A stretch of DNA of 64,000 nt from Alphaproteobacteria bacterium (GTDB taxonomy: Bacteria; Pseudomonadota; Alphaproteobacteria; Geminicoccales; Geminicoccaceae). The stretch lies in assembly GCA_027045875.1 (NCBI GenBank), contig JALUAG010000031.1:1-64000 (forward strand). The letters run 5' to 3'. Shown piece by piece: positions 35,203 through 44,533 of this stretch. The notes beneath the pieces were generated by a model. That model made no database searches. It worked only from the letters and a program-made list of their open reading frames with translations, and had not been told where the DNA came from. Numbering within the stretch: the stretch's first letter is position 1; every line of letters starts with the position of its first letter. The translations under genes were made by a program, and so were the position numbers.

Positions 35203-36102
35203 ATGAATATAGGCGCGCTGACCCGCCCGTTCAGGGTCACCGGGGGACGCAAGTTCCGGCTCGACGACCACCCGCCCGATGCCCGCGGCGGGCTCGACAT
35301 CGGAAAGGCGGAGGCGAAAGCCCTCCTCGCGGCGGGTACGGACCGCCTCGCCGCGCTCCAGAACCTGCTCTATGCGGACGGGCGCTGGGCGCTGTTGCTC
35401 ATCTTCCAGGGCATGGACGCCTCGGGCAAGGACGGGGCGATCCGCCACGTGATGGCCGGTCTCAACCCGCTCGGCTGCCAGGCCTATTCCTTCCGGGCGC
35501 CCTCGGAGGAGGAGCGCGCCCACGACTTCCTCTGGCGCCATGCCTGCCGCCTGCCGGAGCGCGGGCGGATCGGCATCTGGAACCGCTCCGCCTACGAGGA
35601 GGTGCTGGTGGTGCGCGTCCATCCCGAGCTGCTGCGCGGCCAGAAGCTGCCGGAAAGGCTGATCGGCAAGCGCATCTGGCAGGAGCGGCTCGAGGACATC
35701 GCCGCCTTCGAGCGCCATCTCGCCCGTTCCGGGACGGTGATCCTCAAGTTCTTCCTCCACATCTCCCGCGAGGAACAGAAGCGGCGCTTCATGGAGCGGC
35801 TGGAGATGCCGCGCAAGCACTGGAAGTTCGACCGCGCCGACATCGAGGAACGTGCCCACTGGGACGCCTACATGGCGGCCTACGAGGAGGCGATCCGGGC
35901 GACCGCGGCTCCGCACGCGCCCTGGTTCGTGCTGCCGGGCGACCGCAAGTGGTTCTCGCGGGCGGTCATCCTGGCGGCGGTGGTGAAGGCCCTCGAGGGG
36001 CTGGATCTGCGCTTTCCGGAAGTTCCGGACGAGAAGATGCGGGAGATCGAGGCGGCACGGCACCGGCTCGCCGCCGAGGACGGGGAGGCGTCAGCCGCCT
36101 GA
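35203..36102 (+). CDS. Polyphosphate kinase 2 family protein
   Basis: A 299-residue PPK2-type kinase that transfers phosphate between polyphosphate and nucleotides. Walker A is IFQGMDASGKDGAIRHV near residue 70. The Walker B/lid region is GRIGIWNRSAYEEVLVVRVHPE near 125, followed by the Arg-rich lid EEQKRRFMERLEMPRKHWKF. It is a single-domain PPK2. The class, and hence whether AMP or NDP is favoured, is uncertain. Its last 12 bases overlap pth on the other strand. Confidence 0.9.
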   Translation: MNIGALTRPFRVTGGRKFRLDDHPPDARGGLDIGKAEAKALLAAGTDRLAALQNLLYADGRWALLLIFQGMDASGKDGAIRHVMAGLNPLGCQAYSFRAPSEEERAHDFLWRHACRLPERGRIGIWNRSAYEEVLVVRVHPELLRGQKLPERLIGKRIWQERLEDIAAFERHLARSGTVILKFFLHISREEQKRRFMERLEMPRKHWKFDRADIEERAHWDAYMAAYEEAIRATAAPHAPWFVLPGDRKWFSRAVILAAVVKALEGLDLRFPEVPDEKMREIEAARHRLAAEDGEASAA

Positions 36103-36732
36103 GCCCGCCTCCTTTCCCGTCGCCTCCCGGAAGAGCAGCGCCACCCGGTTCATGAAGCCCGAATCGTCGCCCGCCGCCAGCAGCGGTGCGGCCTCGGCGA
36201 TGGCCTCCAGGAGCGGCTCCAGCCACGCCGCATCGGCCTTCGCGAAATCGCTCAGCACGTAGGGCACCACCCGGTCCCTGTGACCGGGATGGCCGATGCC
36301 GATGCGGACCCGCTTGAAGTCGGGGCTGCCGAGGCAGGCGGCGAGGCTCCGGAGTCCGTTGTGCCCCGCCGTGCCGCCACCGAGCTTCACCCGCAGCTTG
36401 CCGGGCGCGAGGTCGAGCTCGTCGTGGAACACCACGAGACGGTCGAGCGGCAGCTTGTAGAAGCGCACCGCCTCCGCCACCGCGCGGCCGGATTCGTTCA
36501 TGAAGGTGCGCGGCTTCATGAGCAGCACGCGATGGCCGTCGAGATCGGCCTCCGCCACCTCGCCGCGAAAGCGCCGCCGCCAGCTCGCCGCCCGCCAGCG
36601 CTCGGCGATGGCGTCGATCGCCATGAAGCCCACGTTGTGGCGGTTGCGGGCGTGGCGTGGGCCGGGGTTGCCGAGCCCCACGAAAAGGCGCGGCGGTGCC
36701 GGTTCCCCGCTCCGCCAGAAGCGGGCCAGCAC
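36091..36732 (-). CDS. pth: Peptidyl-tRNA hydrolase
   Basis: A 213-residue enzyme that frees tRNA from drop-off peptides. LFVGLGNPGPRHARNRHNVGFMAID contains the catalytic His near residue 37, KPRTFMNESGRAV the conserved Asn, and FHDELDLAPGKLRVKLGGGTAGHNGLRSL the catalytic Asp near 110. Translation starts at GTG 36732, which shares its first base with the TAG stop of rplY, so expression is coupled to the ribosomal protein gene. Confidence 0.95.
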   Translation of the reverse strand: MLARFWRSGEPAPPRLFVGLGNPGPRHARNRHNVGFMAIDAIAERWRAASWRRRFRGEVAEADLDGHRVLLMKPRTFMNESGRAVAEAVRFYKLPLDRLVVFHDELDLAPGKLRVKLGGGTAGHNGLRSLAACLGSPDFKRVRIGIGHPGHRDRVVPYVLSDFAKADAAWLEPLLEAIAEAAPLLAAGDDSGFMNRVALLFREATGKEAGSGG

Positions 36733-37361
36733 TACTCTTCCGCCGCCTCCTCCTCGACCTCTTCGGCCTCCTCGGCGGCGGCTTCGGCGACCACGGTGGG
36801 CGGCACGATGGTGCAGATGGTGAAGTCGCGGTCGCGGATGGTCGGCACCACCCCCTCGGGTAGCTGGATGTGGCTGATGTGGACGCTGTCGCCGATGTCG
36901 AAGCCGGCCAGATCCACCTCGAGCTCGGCCGGGATGTTGTCCACCGGGCATTCAAGCTCGACTTCGCGCCGCACCACGTTGAGCACGCCGCCGCGCTTGA
37001 GGCCCGCGCAGACCTCCTCGTTGACGAACAGCACCGGCACCTCGACCTCGACCCGGGCGCCCGCCTCGGCGCGCAGGAAGTCGAGATGCAGGGGTTCGTC
37101 GGTCACCGGATGGTACTGGATCTCGCGGGGCAGCGCGCGGATGACGCGATCGCCCGCCCGCAGCTCCCAGAGCGAGCTCATGAAGCGGGGATGGCGTGCC
37201 AGCACCCGCTTGAGTTCGTTCTGCGAGAGCGCGATCTTCTCGGGTTCGTCGCTGCCGCCGTAGACGATGGCCGGCAGCTTGCCGGCACGCCTGAGCGCCC
37301 GCGCGGCGCCCTTGCCCGCCCGTTCGCGCAGTTCGATCTCGAGACTGATGACCTCGGCCAT
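36732..37361 (-). CDS. rplY: 50S ribosomal protein L25 (general stress protein Ctc type)
   Basis: A 209-residue L25 of the long Ctc/TL5 form. The 5S rRNA-binding L25 domain covers about residues 1-95 (ISLEIELRERAGKGAARALRRAGKLPAIVYGG). The TL5 C-terminal domain follows with GGVLNVVRREVELECPVDNIPAELEVDLAGFDIGDSVHI and a very acidic tail rich in Glu. GAAAGGAG lies ahead of the ATG at 37361. The rplY-pth arrangement, with prs upstream, is the common alphaproteobacterial order. Confidence 0.96.
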   Translation of the reverse strand: MAEVISLEIELRERAGKGAARALRRAGKLPAIVYGGSDEPEKIALSQNELKRVLARHPRFMSSLWELRAGDRVIRALPREIQYHPVTDEPLHLDFLRAEAGARVEVEVPVLFVNEEVCAGLKRGGVLNVVRREVELECPVDNIPAELEVDLAGFDIGDSVHISHIQLPEGVVPTIRDRDFTICTIVPPTVVAEAAAEEAEEVEEEAAEE

Positions 37362-37434
37362 GTTCCGCTCCTTTCGCCCCTCCGGTCCGGTGCCCTGCAC
37401 CCCGGACAGACCGTTCCACGAACCTCCGCCGCCG

Positions 37435-38367
37435 TCAGTCGAACAGGCTGGAGACCGAGCTCTCGGTGGAGATCCGACGGATCGCCTCGCCCATGAGCTG
37501 GGCCACCGTGAGGACCCGGATCTTGTCCGTCACCCGCACCCCTTCGCTGGGGCGGATGCTGTCGGTGATCACCAGCCGTTCCAGCGAGCTCGCGGCCACG
37601 CGGGCCACCGCCCCCGCCGACAGTACGCCGTGGCAGACGTAGGCCTGCACCGAGACGGCGCCGGCCTCCAGCAGGGCGTCGGCGGCGTTGCACAGGGTCC
37701 CGCCGCTGTCGACGATGTCGTCCACCAGCACGCAGCGCTTGCCGCGCACATCGCCGACCACGTTCATGACCTCAGAAACCCCGGCGCGCTCGCGGCGCTT
37801 ATCGATGATGGCCAGGGACACGTCAAGCCGCTTGGCGAAGCCCCGCGCCCGGGTGACGCCGCCCACGTCGGGGGAGACGATCACCAGATCCTCGGTCCCG
37901 AGATGCCTGCGGATGTCGGGCACCATCAGCGGGGTCGAAAAGAGATTGTCCACCGGAATGTCGAAGAAGCCCTGGATCTGGCCGGCATGGAGCTCCATGG
38001 TCAGCACCCGGCTGGCGCCGGCCACCGTGATCAGATTGGCGACGAGCTTCGCCGAGATGGGCGTCCTGGGGCCCGGCTTGCGGTCCTGGCGGGCGTAGCC
38101 GAAATAGGGGATGACGGCGGTGATGCGCCTCGCCGAGGCGCGCCGCAGCGCGTCGATGATGACCAGGAGCTCCATCAGATTGTCGTTGGCGGGATACGAG
38201 GTGCTCTGGATGATGAACACGTCCTCGCCGCGGACGTTCTCGTGGATCTCGACGAACACCTCCATGTCGCTGAAACGGTGCACCGTCGCCTTGGTGAGCT
38301 CGACGCGGAGCGATGCCGCAATGGCCTCGGCCAACGGCCGATTGCTGTTGCCGGCGAGCAGTTTCAT
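37435..38367 (-). CDS. prs: Ribose-phosphate pyrophosphokinase
   Basis: A 310-residue PRPP synthase feeding purine, pyrimidine, histidine and NAD synthesis. Signatures are [20 protein letters not shown] at the start, [20 protein letters not shown] near residue 95, the catalytic flexible loop, and the PRPP-binding [13 protein letters not shown] near 215. The start at 38367 gives the family N-terminus. It lies upstream of rplY in the same direction. Confidence 0.97.
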   Translation of the reverse strand: MKLLAGNSNRPLAEAIAASLRVELTKATVHRFSDMEVFVEIHENVRGEDVFIIQSTSYPANDNLMELLVIIDALRRASARRITAVIPYFGYARQDRKPGPRTPISAKLVANLITVAGASRVLTMELHAGQIQGFFDIPVDNLFSTPLMVPDIRRHLGTEDLVIVSPDVGGVTRARGFAKRLDVSLAIIDKRRERAGVSEVMNVVGDVRGKRCVLVDDIVDSGGTLCNAADALLEAGAVSVQAYVCHGVLSAGAVARVAASSLERLVITDSIRPSEGVRVTDKIRVLTVAQLMGEAIRRISTESSVSSLFD

Positions 38368-38478
38368 GGGCGATGTCCGGGTCTGGATCGGGGGGCTCGG
38401 TGGCCGCGCTTCTAGCAACATCACCGGCGCGAGTAAACGGCCGGTGAATACCCGGGTCCGACCGGAGGACGCGGACGC

Positions 38479-39633
38479 TCAGACCGGCGGTTCGAGGGTC
38501 AGCGGGGCCCTCGACAGGGGTTCCGCACCGCGTTCGGTGACGAGGCTCGTGCGCCCGAGGCTCATCGCCCGACCGCTCTCGCTGTCGGCCAGGATCATGT
38601 GCAGGAAGAACACCATGCCCGGCGCCATCTCCACCGGATTGCCGGCATAGAACATCGGCCAGTCCATCCAGGAGGGGGCGTAGGTGGCGCCCAGGGAGTA
38701 GCCGCAGGCGTTGAGCCGGTGCGGCCCGTAGCCGCGGGCATCGAAGGTGTCGGCATGGGCGGCGAACACCTCGCCCATCGTCGCCCCCGGCCGCATCCGT
38801 TCCTCGCAGGCGAGGAGCGCGTCGCGGCAGGCCTCGAACATCGCCCGGTGGGCGGGATCGATCTCGCCGAGGAGGAGGGTGCGCATCAGGCAGACGTGGT
38901 ACTGGCGGTAGGTGCCGGCGAACTCGATGGTGAGCTGGTCGGTGGGATCGAGCCGGCGCCGGCCGCTCGCATAGCGGCAGAGGAGCGCCTTCTCGCCGGA
39001 GCCGATGATGAAGGGGTTGGCCGGATAGTCGCCGCCACCCTCGAACACCGCATCGTGCATGCGGGCGAGGATCACCCCCTCGTCGGCCCCCGGCCGCGCA
39101 TGGGCGATGGCCGCCTCGAGGGCGCGATCGGCCAGTTCGGCGGCCCTGCGCACACAGGCGAGTTCGGCCGGCGACTTGACGAGCCGGAGCCGGCTCACGA
39201 GCAGCGAGGCGTCGACGGTCTCGGCAAAGCCCTCGAGGGCGGTCTCCAGCCGCTTTCCGTTGGCGGCGGTGAGCCCGTGGGTTTCCCATTCCACCCCGAG
39301 CCGTCTGCCGGCGAGGCCCTTTTCGCGCAGGAGGTCCACGAGTTCGCGCGCGGGTTCGGCGTCCACGCGATCGACCCAGATGCGGATCTCCTCGATCACC
39401 GAGGTCTGCTGCGCCTGGCGCAGGTCGGGCGAACGGGTGAACAGCACCATCTCCCCATCCGCGCGCAGCAGCAGGCACTGGAAGAAGCAGTAGCCGAAGC
39501 TGTCGAAGCCGGTGGTCCAGTACTGGCTCTCGGGCTTGAACATCAGGAGGGCGTCGAGGCCCGAATCCGCCATCGCCGTCAGCACCGCCCGCTGGCGGGC
39601 TTGGTATTCCTCGCGCGCGAAATGCAGGGCCAT
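38479..39633 (-). CDS. Creatinase-like M24 family protein
   Basis: A 384-residue pita-bread fold protein: creatinase N-terminal domain (residues about 5-130) and M24 catalytic domain (about 140-384). The usual metal-binding D-x-G...D-x-T-R block is replaced by EFAGTYRQYHVCLMRT, so two Asp ligands appear lost. HRLNACGYSLGATYAPSWMDW and AMSLGRTSLVTERGAEPLSR resemble creatinase and ectoine-hydrolase relatives. It is therefore probably a metal-independent hydrolase of a small amidino or amide substrate, not an aminopeptidase P. ATG 39633 is preferred over the frame extension to 39699. Confidence 0.75.
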   Translation of the reverse strand: MALHFAREEYQARQRAVLTAMADSGLDALLMFKPESQYWTTGFDSFGYCFFQCLLLRADGEMVLFTRSPDLRQAQQTSVIEEIRIWVDRVDAEPARELVDLLREKGLAGRRLGVEWETHGLTAANGKRLETALEGFAETVDASLLVSRLRLVKSPAELACVRRAAELADRALEAAIAHARPGADEGVILARMHDAVFEGGGDYPANPFIIGSGEKALLCRYASGRRRLDPTDQLTIEFAGTYRQYHVCLMRTLLLGEIDPAHRAMFEACRDALLACEERMRPGATMGEVFAAHADTFDARGYGPHRLNACGYSLGATYAPSWMDWPMFYAGNPVEMAPGMVFFLHMILADSESGRAMSLGRTSLVTERGAEPLSRAPLTLEPPV

Positions 39634-40403
39634 GGCCGTCCTCCCCCGATGCTTGCCGTTGCGGCGACCGGCGGCCCGCCGGCACCGCCGGTCCCCCACC
39701 GCCTATGGCGCAGCGCCGCGTCCCTGTCCATGGCCGTGGATGGCTCCGCGATGCAACCCGGGCGCCGCGCTCCGTCGGCCGTTCCTGCGGCACCGGAAGG
39801 GCATCCGCCACCGTCTCGGGCGCCGCGGCGACGACGGACACCGCGGCGATACCGACCGGCCGGGAGGTGCGACGGTCCGCACCCCTCCACCTTCGACCGG
39901 TCCCATGCGCCCGCCTGCCCGTCAACCGTTCCTTTACTTTTCCGTGCCATGCTCCGGGACGGTGGAGAAGGCGCCGCGGCGGCATCTCACGGGCGCGGAT
40001 TCCCACGCGAGCAGGATAGCGGCGGCGAGTAAACAAGGGATGAGGATCCGGACTGGCGCCGGGGTCAGGCGGGGTCTTATGGTTCTCCGTGGTAGCGGCC
40101 GGCCTGCAGCCCCTCGAGCTTTTCGAGGATCAGGGCGAGCAGCTCCATGTCCGGCTCGTGGCCTAAGGATTGGAGCAGGGATCGGTCGAATTCGATCCTC
40201 GGGTGCCCTCTCGCGCTTCTCGGCCGGCGAGACCGCCGACCACTTCGACGAAGCGGCAGCCTCGGTTGCGATGGTCGAGGTGAACGGTGCTGGCGCCGAT
40301 TGCTTCTCGTACGACGGACTCGAGGATCACCGACTGTGGCCCTTCGTACCCGATCCTCGAAGACCAGCTCCCGATCGGGCGGGGTACGACGCGGGCGGGG
40401 CGG
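39634..40403. other. 770-bp stretch without an intact gene; possible gene remnant
   Basis: No frame here has a start, a ribosome-binding site and a family match together. On the minus strand at about 40081-40205 a frame ends RIEFDRSLLQSLGHEPDMEL and then LLALILEKLEGLQAGRYHGEP before a stop, which reads like a real protein C-terminus. Upstream, another minus frame has IGYEGPQSVILESVVREAI. They lie in different frames, so this may be a frameshifted remnant of an unknown gene. Confidence 0.4.
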
Positions 40404-41360
40404 CTATCCCCGCTGCGGGCTGGCGGCGGCGCGCAAACGCGGCCAGGCGGCCTCGAAGGCGACCGCACCGCAGATGATCACGATCGCGATCCAGTCGATC
40501 ATGGTCACCGGCTGGCCGAGGATGAAGAGGGCCAGCAATGCTGCGATCACCGGCTTGAGGAAGAACAGATAGCCGGCGCGGGCGATGTCGGGGGCGGCGG
40601 CCAGCCCGCCCAGCCACAGCCACTGGGTGATGGTGGTGTTGTAGAGACCGATGGTGACCAGCGCCAGCGCCTCGCCGCCGCTGCGATCGAAGAGGGTCGT
40701 GAAATCGACCCACCGTCCGAACAGGAGGCCCACGCCCAGCCACAGGGCGACGGCGGCGATGGAGATGGAGAGGGTGGTCATCCGGAGCGCCCCGTAGCGG
40801 GCGAAATAGGGGCGCACGAGGATCATGAAGGCGCCGCCGAAGAAGGCGGTCCCCAGCGCCATCAGCATGCCGATCAGATCGTCGCCGGTGCCGGCGAGCT
40901 GCTCCAGGGCGCCGTCGGTCAGGAGCGCGGCGATGGCCAGCACGGCGGCGATCCCCGTCACCCATTTGACCGGGGTCACCTTCTCGCCGGTGCGCCACTG
41001 GTTCACGATGGCGAGGAAGATGGGCATGGTGGTGACGGTGATCGCCACCTGCGGCACGGTGGCGAAATCGAGCGACCAGTGGAAAAAGAGGTAGGCGACG
41101 CCGAACCCGAGCACCGAGATGCCGACGATCGGCCAGAAATGCCGGCGCAGCGGGGTAATGAGATCGCGCGTCGCCGGCATGGCGAGGCAGAGGACGATCA
41201 GCCCGGCGGCTCCGATGGCGAAGCGCCAGACCGAGACCTCCGGTCCGGAGACCCCGGTCAGCACCGAGACGAACTCGCTCGAGGCGTGGCCGATGACGCC
41301 CACGAAGACGGCGAGATAGGCCGCCCAGGCGTGCCGGTACCAGAGCCCCTCGCCGCTCAC
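40404..41360 (-). CDS. EamA/DMT-family transporter
   Basis: A 318-residue inner-membrane protein with about ten transmembrane helices arranged as two EamA repeats (roughly residues 8-145 and 160-300). The second repeat holds FFGGAFMILVRPYFARYGALR and YLFFLKPVIAALLALFILGQPVT, a typical EamA ending. It probably exports a small metabolite or amino acid. It starts at GTG 41360, which overlaps the TGA of the upstream hydrolase, so the two are translationally coupled. Confidence 0.87.
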   Translation of the reverse strand: MSGEGLWYRHAWAAYLAVFVGVIGHASSEFVSVLTGVSGPEVSVWRFAIGAAGLIVLCLAMPATRDLITPLRRHFWPIVGISVLGFGVAYLFFHWSLDFATVPQVAITVTTMPIFLAIVNQWRTGEKVTPVKWVTGIAAVLAIAALLTDGALEQLAGTGDDLIGMLMALGTAFFGGAFMILVRPYFARYGALRMTTLSISIAAVALWLGVGLLFGRWVDFTTLFDRSGGEALALVTIGLYNTTITQWLWLGGLAAAPDIARAGYLFFLKPVIAALLALFILGQPVTMIDWIAIVIICGAVAFEAAWPRLRAAASPQRG

Positions 41361-42178
41361 GGCAGGGGCTCCCCGATGCGCCCCGCGAGGGCGAGGCAGG
41401 CCTCGACCACCGCCTCGGGATCCTCGGCCGGAATGAGATGGCCGGCCTCGGCGAGATCGACCCGGAGCGCGTTGGGCAGGCGTGCCGCGAGGCGACGCAC
41501 CACCTCCTCGTCGTAGAACACCCGGTCCTGGCGGCCGGTCATGACGATCACCGGCAGATCCAGCTTCTCCCAGGGCAGGTTCCAGTCGGCGGTCGAGGCG
41601 CTCGCCAGCAGGCGCACGTCGGCATGGGCCGGATCGAGGGCGATGTAGGGCTCCTCGGCCAGGAACTGGTCGCGGTTGGCGGCGAGCCACCGTTCCCCGA
41701 ACAGGAGGGGCAGGTAGAGATCCCGGAGCAGCCGCAGCCCGCCCGTGCGCGCGCAGCGCGCGAGAGCCTCGTTGAGCCAGGCGAGGCGGGGGCCTTCCTC
41801 CCGCAGGGTGTTGATCAGCAGCATCGCCTTCGCGCGGGAGCCGCCCATATGGACGTTGGCGGCGAACAGCCCGCCGATCGAGAGCCCGACGTAGATGGGA
41901 CGCACCGGCGCCTCGGCCTCGATCACCGCCTTCGCGTCCTCGACGATGTGGCGGACGGTGATCTCGGCGGTCGGGGCGACCGGGCTCTCCTTCTGGCCGC
42001 GCAGGTCGAACACCAGCCAGCCGTGGCCCCGGGCCTCGAGGGCCGGCGCGATCCGCTGCAGCCACATGCCGGAATCCCCGGTCAGCGGGTTGAAGAACAC
42101 GAAGGTCGCGCCGTGCGGCTGCGGCGCGTGCGATTCGTGATGGATGACGACCCCGTCCGGGCGTGCCAGAAACGCCAT
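41357..42178 (-). CDS. Alpha/beta hydrolase (3-oxoadipate enol-lactonase-like)
   Basis: A 273-residue alpha/beta hydrolase. The nucleophile elbow is VGLSIGGLFAANVHM near residue 97, the acid Asp lies in VMTGRQDRVFYDEE near 215, and the His in AGHLIPAEDPEAV near 245. FFNPLTGDSGMWLQRIAPAL corresponds to the oxyanion loop region. The substrate is unknown. Coupling to the EamA exporter suggests that the product or substrate is the exported compound. Confidence 0.82.
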   Translation of the reverse strand: MAFLARPDGVVIHHESHAPQPHGATFVFFNPLTGDSGMWLQRIAPALEARGHGWLVFDLRGQKESPVAPTAEITVRHIVEDAKAVIEAEAPVRPIYVGLSIGGLFAANVHMGGSRAKAMLLINTLREEGPRLAWLNEALARCARTGGLRLLRDLYLPLLFGERWLAANRDQFLAEEPYIALDPAHADVRLLASASTADWNLPWEKLDLPVIVMTGRQDRVFYDEEVVRRLAARLPNALRVDLAEAGHLIPAEDPEAVVEACLALAGRIGEPLP

Positions 42179-42278
42179 CTCGGCCTCCCCCGTCGATGCC
42201 CCGGAATGTTGACGTCAGCGGCGGCGATTTGGCAAGCGGACATTGGACGTGGACGGAAACGGCCGACGGGGGAGCGGG

Positions 42279-42689
42279 ATGGCGCGCTGGCTGTTCAAGA
42301 CCGAGCCCGGCGACTACAGCTGGGAGGAGTTCGTGGCGGACGGGGAGACCGACTGGGACGGGGTGCGCAACTACCAGGCCGCGCGCAACATGCGGGCGAT
42401 GCGGAAGGGCGATCTCGCCTTCTTTTATCGCTCGGTCAAGAAGCCCGCGCTGGTGGGCGTGATGCGCGTCACCGGCGAGGCCTTCCCCGATCCCGACGAT
42501 CCCCGTTTCGTGCGCGTCCTGGTGGTGCCGGTGCGGGCGCTGCCGCGGGAGGTGCCGCTGGCCGAGATCAAGGCCGATCCGCGGCTCGCCGATCTCGCCC
42601 TCGTCCGTCAGGCACGCCTGTCGGTGATGCCCGTGTCCGACGCCCACTGGCGGATTCTCTGTGAAAAAGCCGGGCTCGATCCGCTCTGA
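42279..42689 (+). CDS. EVE domain protein
   Basis: A 136-residue single EVE (PUA-like) domain protein. MARWLFKTEPGDYSWEEF is the family start, with WDGVRNYQAARNMRAMRKGDLAFFYRS and VGVMRVTGEAFPDPDD following. EVE domains bind modified bases in DNA or RNA; alphaproteobacterial stand-alone copies are uncharacterised. GGGGAG precedes the ATG at 42279. Its 3' end overlaps the AbrB transporter gene by 29 bases. Confidence 0.92.
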   Translation: MARWLFKTEPGDYSWEEFVADGETDWDGVRNYQAARNMRAMRKGDLAFFYRSVKKPALVGVMRVTGEAFPDPDDPRFVRVLVVPVRALPREVPLAEIKADPRLADLALVRQARLSVMPVSDAHWRILCEKAGLDPL

Positions 42690-43758
42690 GACCCCGCCCC
42701 TCGATCTCCGGGCCCGGTGGGTGCCGGGCGGCCGGCTGCTCGCCGCGCTGGTCGCGGGCCTCGCGGGCGGCGCGCTCTTCGCCTGGGCCGGCCTGCCGCT
42801 CGCCTGGCTGCTGGGGGCGATGTTCGCCACCACCCTCGCCAGCCTGTCGGGGCTCTCCCTCGAGCTGCCGCCCCTCGTGCGTCTGCCGGTGATGGTGGTG
42901 CTCGGGGTGCTGATCGGCGCCTCCTTCACCCCCGATCGGCTGGCCGGGATCCTGCTCTGGATCCCGAGCGCCGCCCTCCTTCTCCTCTACGTCCCGACGG
43001 TGGGCCTCGCCTGCCTGCTCTATCTCCGCCGCATCGCACGTCTGGCCCCCGTCACCGCCTATTTCGCCGCCGCCCCCGGCGGGCTTTCGGAGATGGTGCT
43101 GCTGTCGGAGCGGAGCGGCGCCGACATGCGCACCGTGGCGCTGGTGCACACCGTGCGGGTGCTGCTGATCGTCTCCGCCGCCCCCTTCCTGGTGACGCTG
43201 CCGGGTGGCGACGGCACCGTGACCCGGGCCGTCTCGACCTCGGCGGTGGACTGGGGCGAGCTCGCGCTCCTCGGTGTGACGGGCGGTGCCGGCGCCTGGG
43301 CCGCGACCCGGCTGGGACTTCCGGCGGCCGCCTTCTTCGGCGGCATGGCGGCGAGCGCGCTCGTCCATCTCGCGGGCCTCGCCGAGGGTTCGGTGCCGGG
43401 GCCGCTGCTCGCGGTGGCCCAGATCGTGCTCGGCGCCTCGATCGGCAGCCGTTTCCGCGGCATGCGGGCGGCCACCGTGCTGCGCCACATCCTGGCCGGC
43501 TTCGGGCTCACGCTGCTGATGTTCGCGGTCACCTTCCTGTTCGCGGCCGCGGCCCACCTCCTGACCGGTCTGCCCTTCGTCGCCCTGGCCCTCGCCTACG
43601 TTCCCGGCGGGGTGACCGAGATGGGGCTGGTGGCGCTGGCCCTGGGTGTCGATCCCGCCTTCGTCGCTACCCATCATCTGGTACGTATTCTGCTGGTCGT
43701 GACCGTCGCGCCGCTGTTGCTGCCTCTCTGGCGCCGGCGCGGTGGCGCGGGCGGCTGA
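42661..43758 (+). CDS. AbrB family membrane protein
   Basis: A 365-residue membrane protein with two repeats of about five transmembrane helices (AbrB/COG3180). The conserved LPLAWLLGAMFATTLASLSG, APGGLSEMVLLSERSGADM and, in the second repeat, YVPGGVTEMGLVALALGVDPAFVATHHLVRILLV are diagnostic. Members were described as putative ammonia monooxygenases or regulators, but they look like transporters. It starts at GTG 42661, inside the EVE gene, so the two are coupled. Confidence 0.9.
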   Translation: MKKPGSIRSETPPLDLRARWVPGGRLLAALVAGLAGGALFAWAGLPLAWLLGAMFATTLASLSGLSLELPPLVRLPVMVVLGVLIGASFTPDRLAGILLWIPSAALLLLYVPTVGLACLLYLRRIARLAPVTAYFAAAPGGLSEMVLLSERSGADMRTVALVHTVRVLLIVSAAPFLVTLPGGDGTVTRAVSTSAVDWGELALLGVTGGAGAWAATRLGLPAAAFFGGMAASALVHLAGLAEGSVPGPLLAVAQIVLGASIGSRFRGMRAATVLRHILAGFGLTLLMFAVTFLFAAAAHLLTGLPFVALALAYVPGGVTEMGLVALALGVDPAFVATHHLVRILLVVTVAPLLLPLWRRRGGAGG

Positions 43759-43778
43759 CAGGAAGCGGGGGACGAGAG

Positions 43779-44273
43779 ATGGATCCGAACCGTCGCGCCT
43801 TCCTGCGCGGTGCCTTCCTCCGGGGCGGGGCCCGCAAACCCGCCCCGGCGCTGCGGCCTCCCTGGGCGGTGGAGGCGTTCCTCGAGCGCTGCACCCGCTG
43901 CGACGCCTGCATCGCCGCCTGTCCGGAAAAGGTGCTCCGCCGTGGCGACGGCGGCTTCCCCGAACTGGACGTGCGGGAGCGGGGCTGTACCTTCTGCGCC
44001 GCCTGCGTGAAGGCCTGCGAGCCGGGTGCGCTCGACAGGCGGCGCGGTGTGGAGCGACGCCATCGTGCGACCATCGGCCCCACCTGTCTCGCGAGGAGGG
44101 AAGTCACCTGCCGGTTGTGCGAGCTGGCGTGCGAGGAAGACGCGATCGGGTTTATTCTCCAGCGTGGCGGTGTTGCAACACCATTGGTTGACGCCAGTCA
44201 ATGCACGGGCTGCGGCATGTGTCTAAACGTCTGTCCGTCGCACGCGATCAGTCTCGAGGAGCGATCCGAATGA
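43779..44273 (+). CDS. napF: Ferredoxin-type protein NapF
   Basis: A 164-residue cytoplasmic iron-sulfur protein assisting NapA maturation. Three or four 4Fe-4S motifs are visible: CTRCDACIAACPEKVL near residue 38, CTFCAACVKACEP near 70, a looser CRLCELACEED, and CTGCGMCLNVCPSHAI near 140. It opens the nap operon, and its TGA overlaps the napD ATG. The preceding AbrB gene ends only 20 bases upstream, so an operon promoter is not obvious. Confidence 0.93.
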   Translation: MDPNRRAFLRGAFLRGGARKPAPALRPPWAVEAFLERCTRCDACIAACPEKVLRRGDGGFPELDVRERGCTFCAACVKACEPGALDRRRGVERRHRATIGPTCLARREVTCRLCELACEEDAIGFILQRGGVATPLVDASQCTGCGMCLNVCPSHAISLEERSE

Positions 44274-44533
44274 ACATCTGCGGGATCCTGGTCCATGCGC
44301 GGCCGGCGCACGCCGGGACCGTGCGCGCGGCCATGGACGCCATGCCCGGGGTCGAGATCCACGAGGAGACGCCGGAGGGTCGCTTCGTCGTGACCGTGGA
44401 GGACCTGCCCGGGGTCGACGTGGCCGAGACGGTGCTGGCCCTGCACCGCCTGCCCGGTGTCCTCACTGCCTCTCTCGTCTACCACCATTTCGAGCCCGAC
44501 CCGGAGAACGAGGATGCACCAGTCAAGGCGTGA
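44270..44533 (+). CDS. napD: NapA signal-peptide-binding chaperone NapD
   Basis: An 87-residue chaperone that binds the Tat signal peptide of NapA and delays export until the cofactor is inserted. [22 protein letters not shown] and [35 protein letters not shown] are typical. Its 3' end overlaps the NapA start by 20 bases. Confidence 0.93.
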   Translation: MNICGILVHARPAHAGTVRAAMDAMPGVEIHEETPEGRFVVTVEDLPGVDVAETVLALHRLPGVLTASLVYHHFEPDPENEDAPVKA

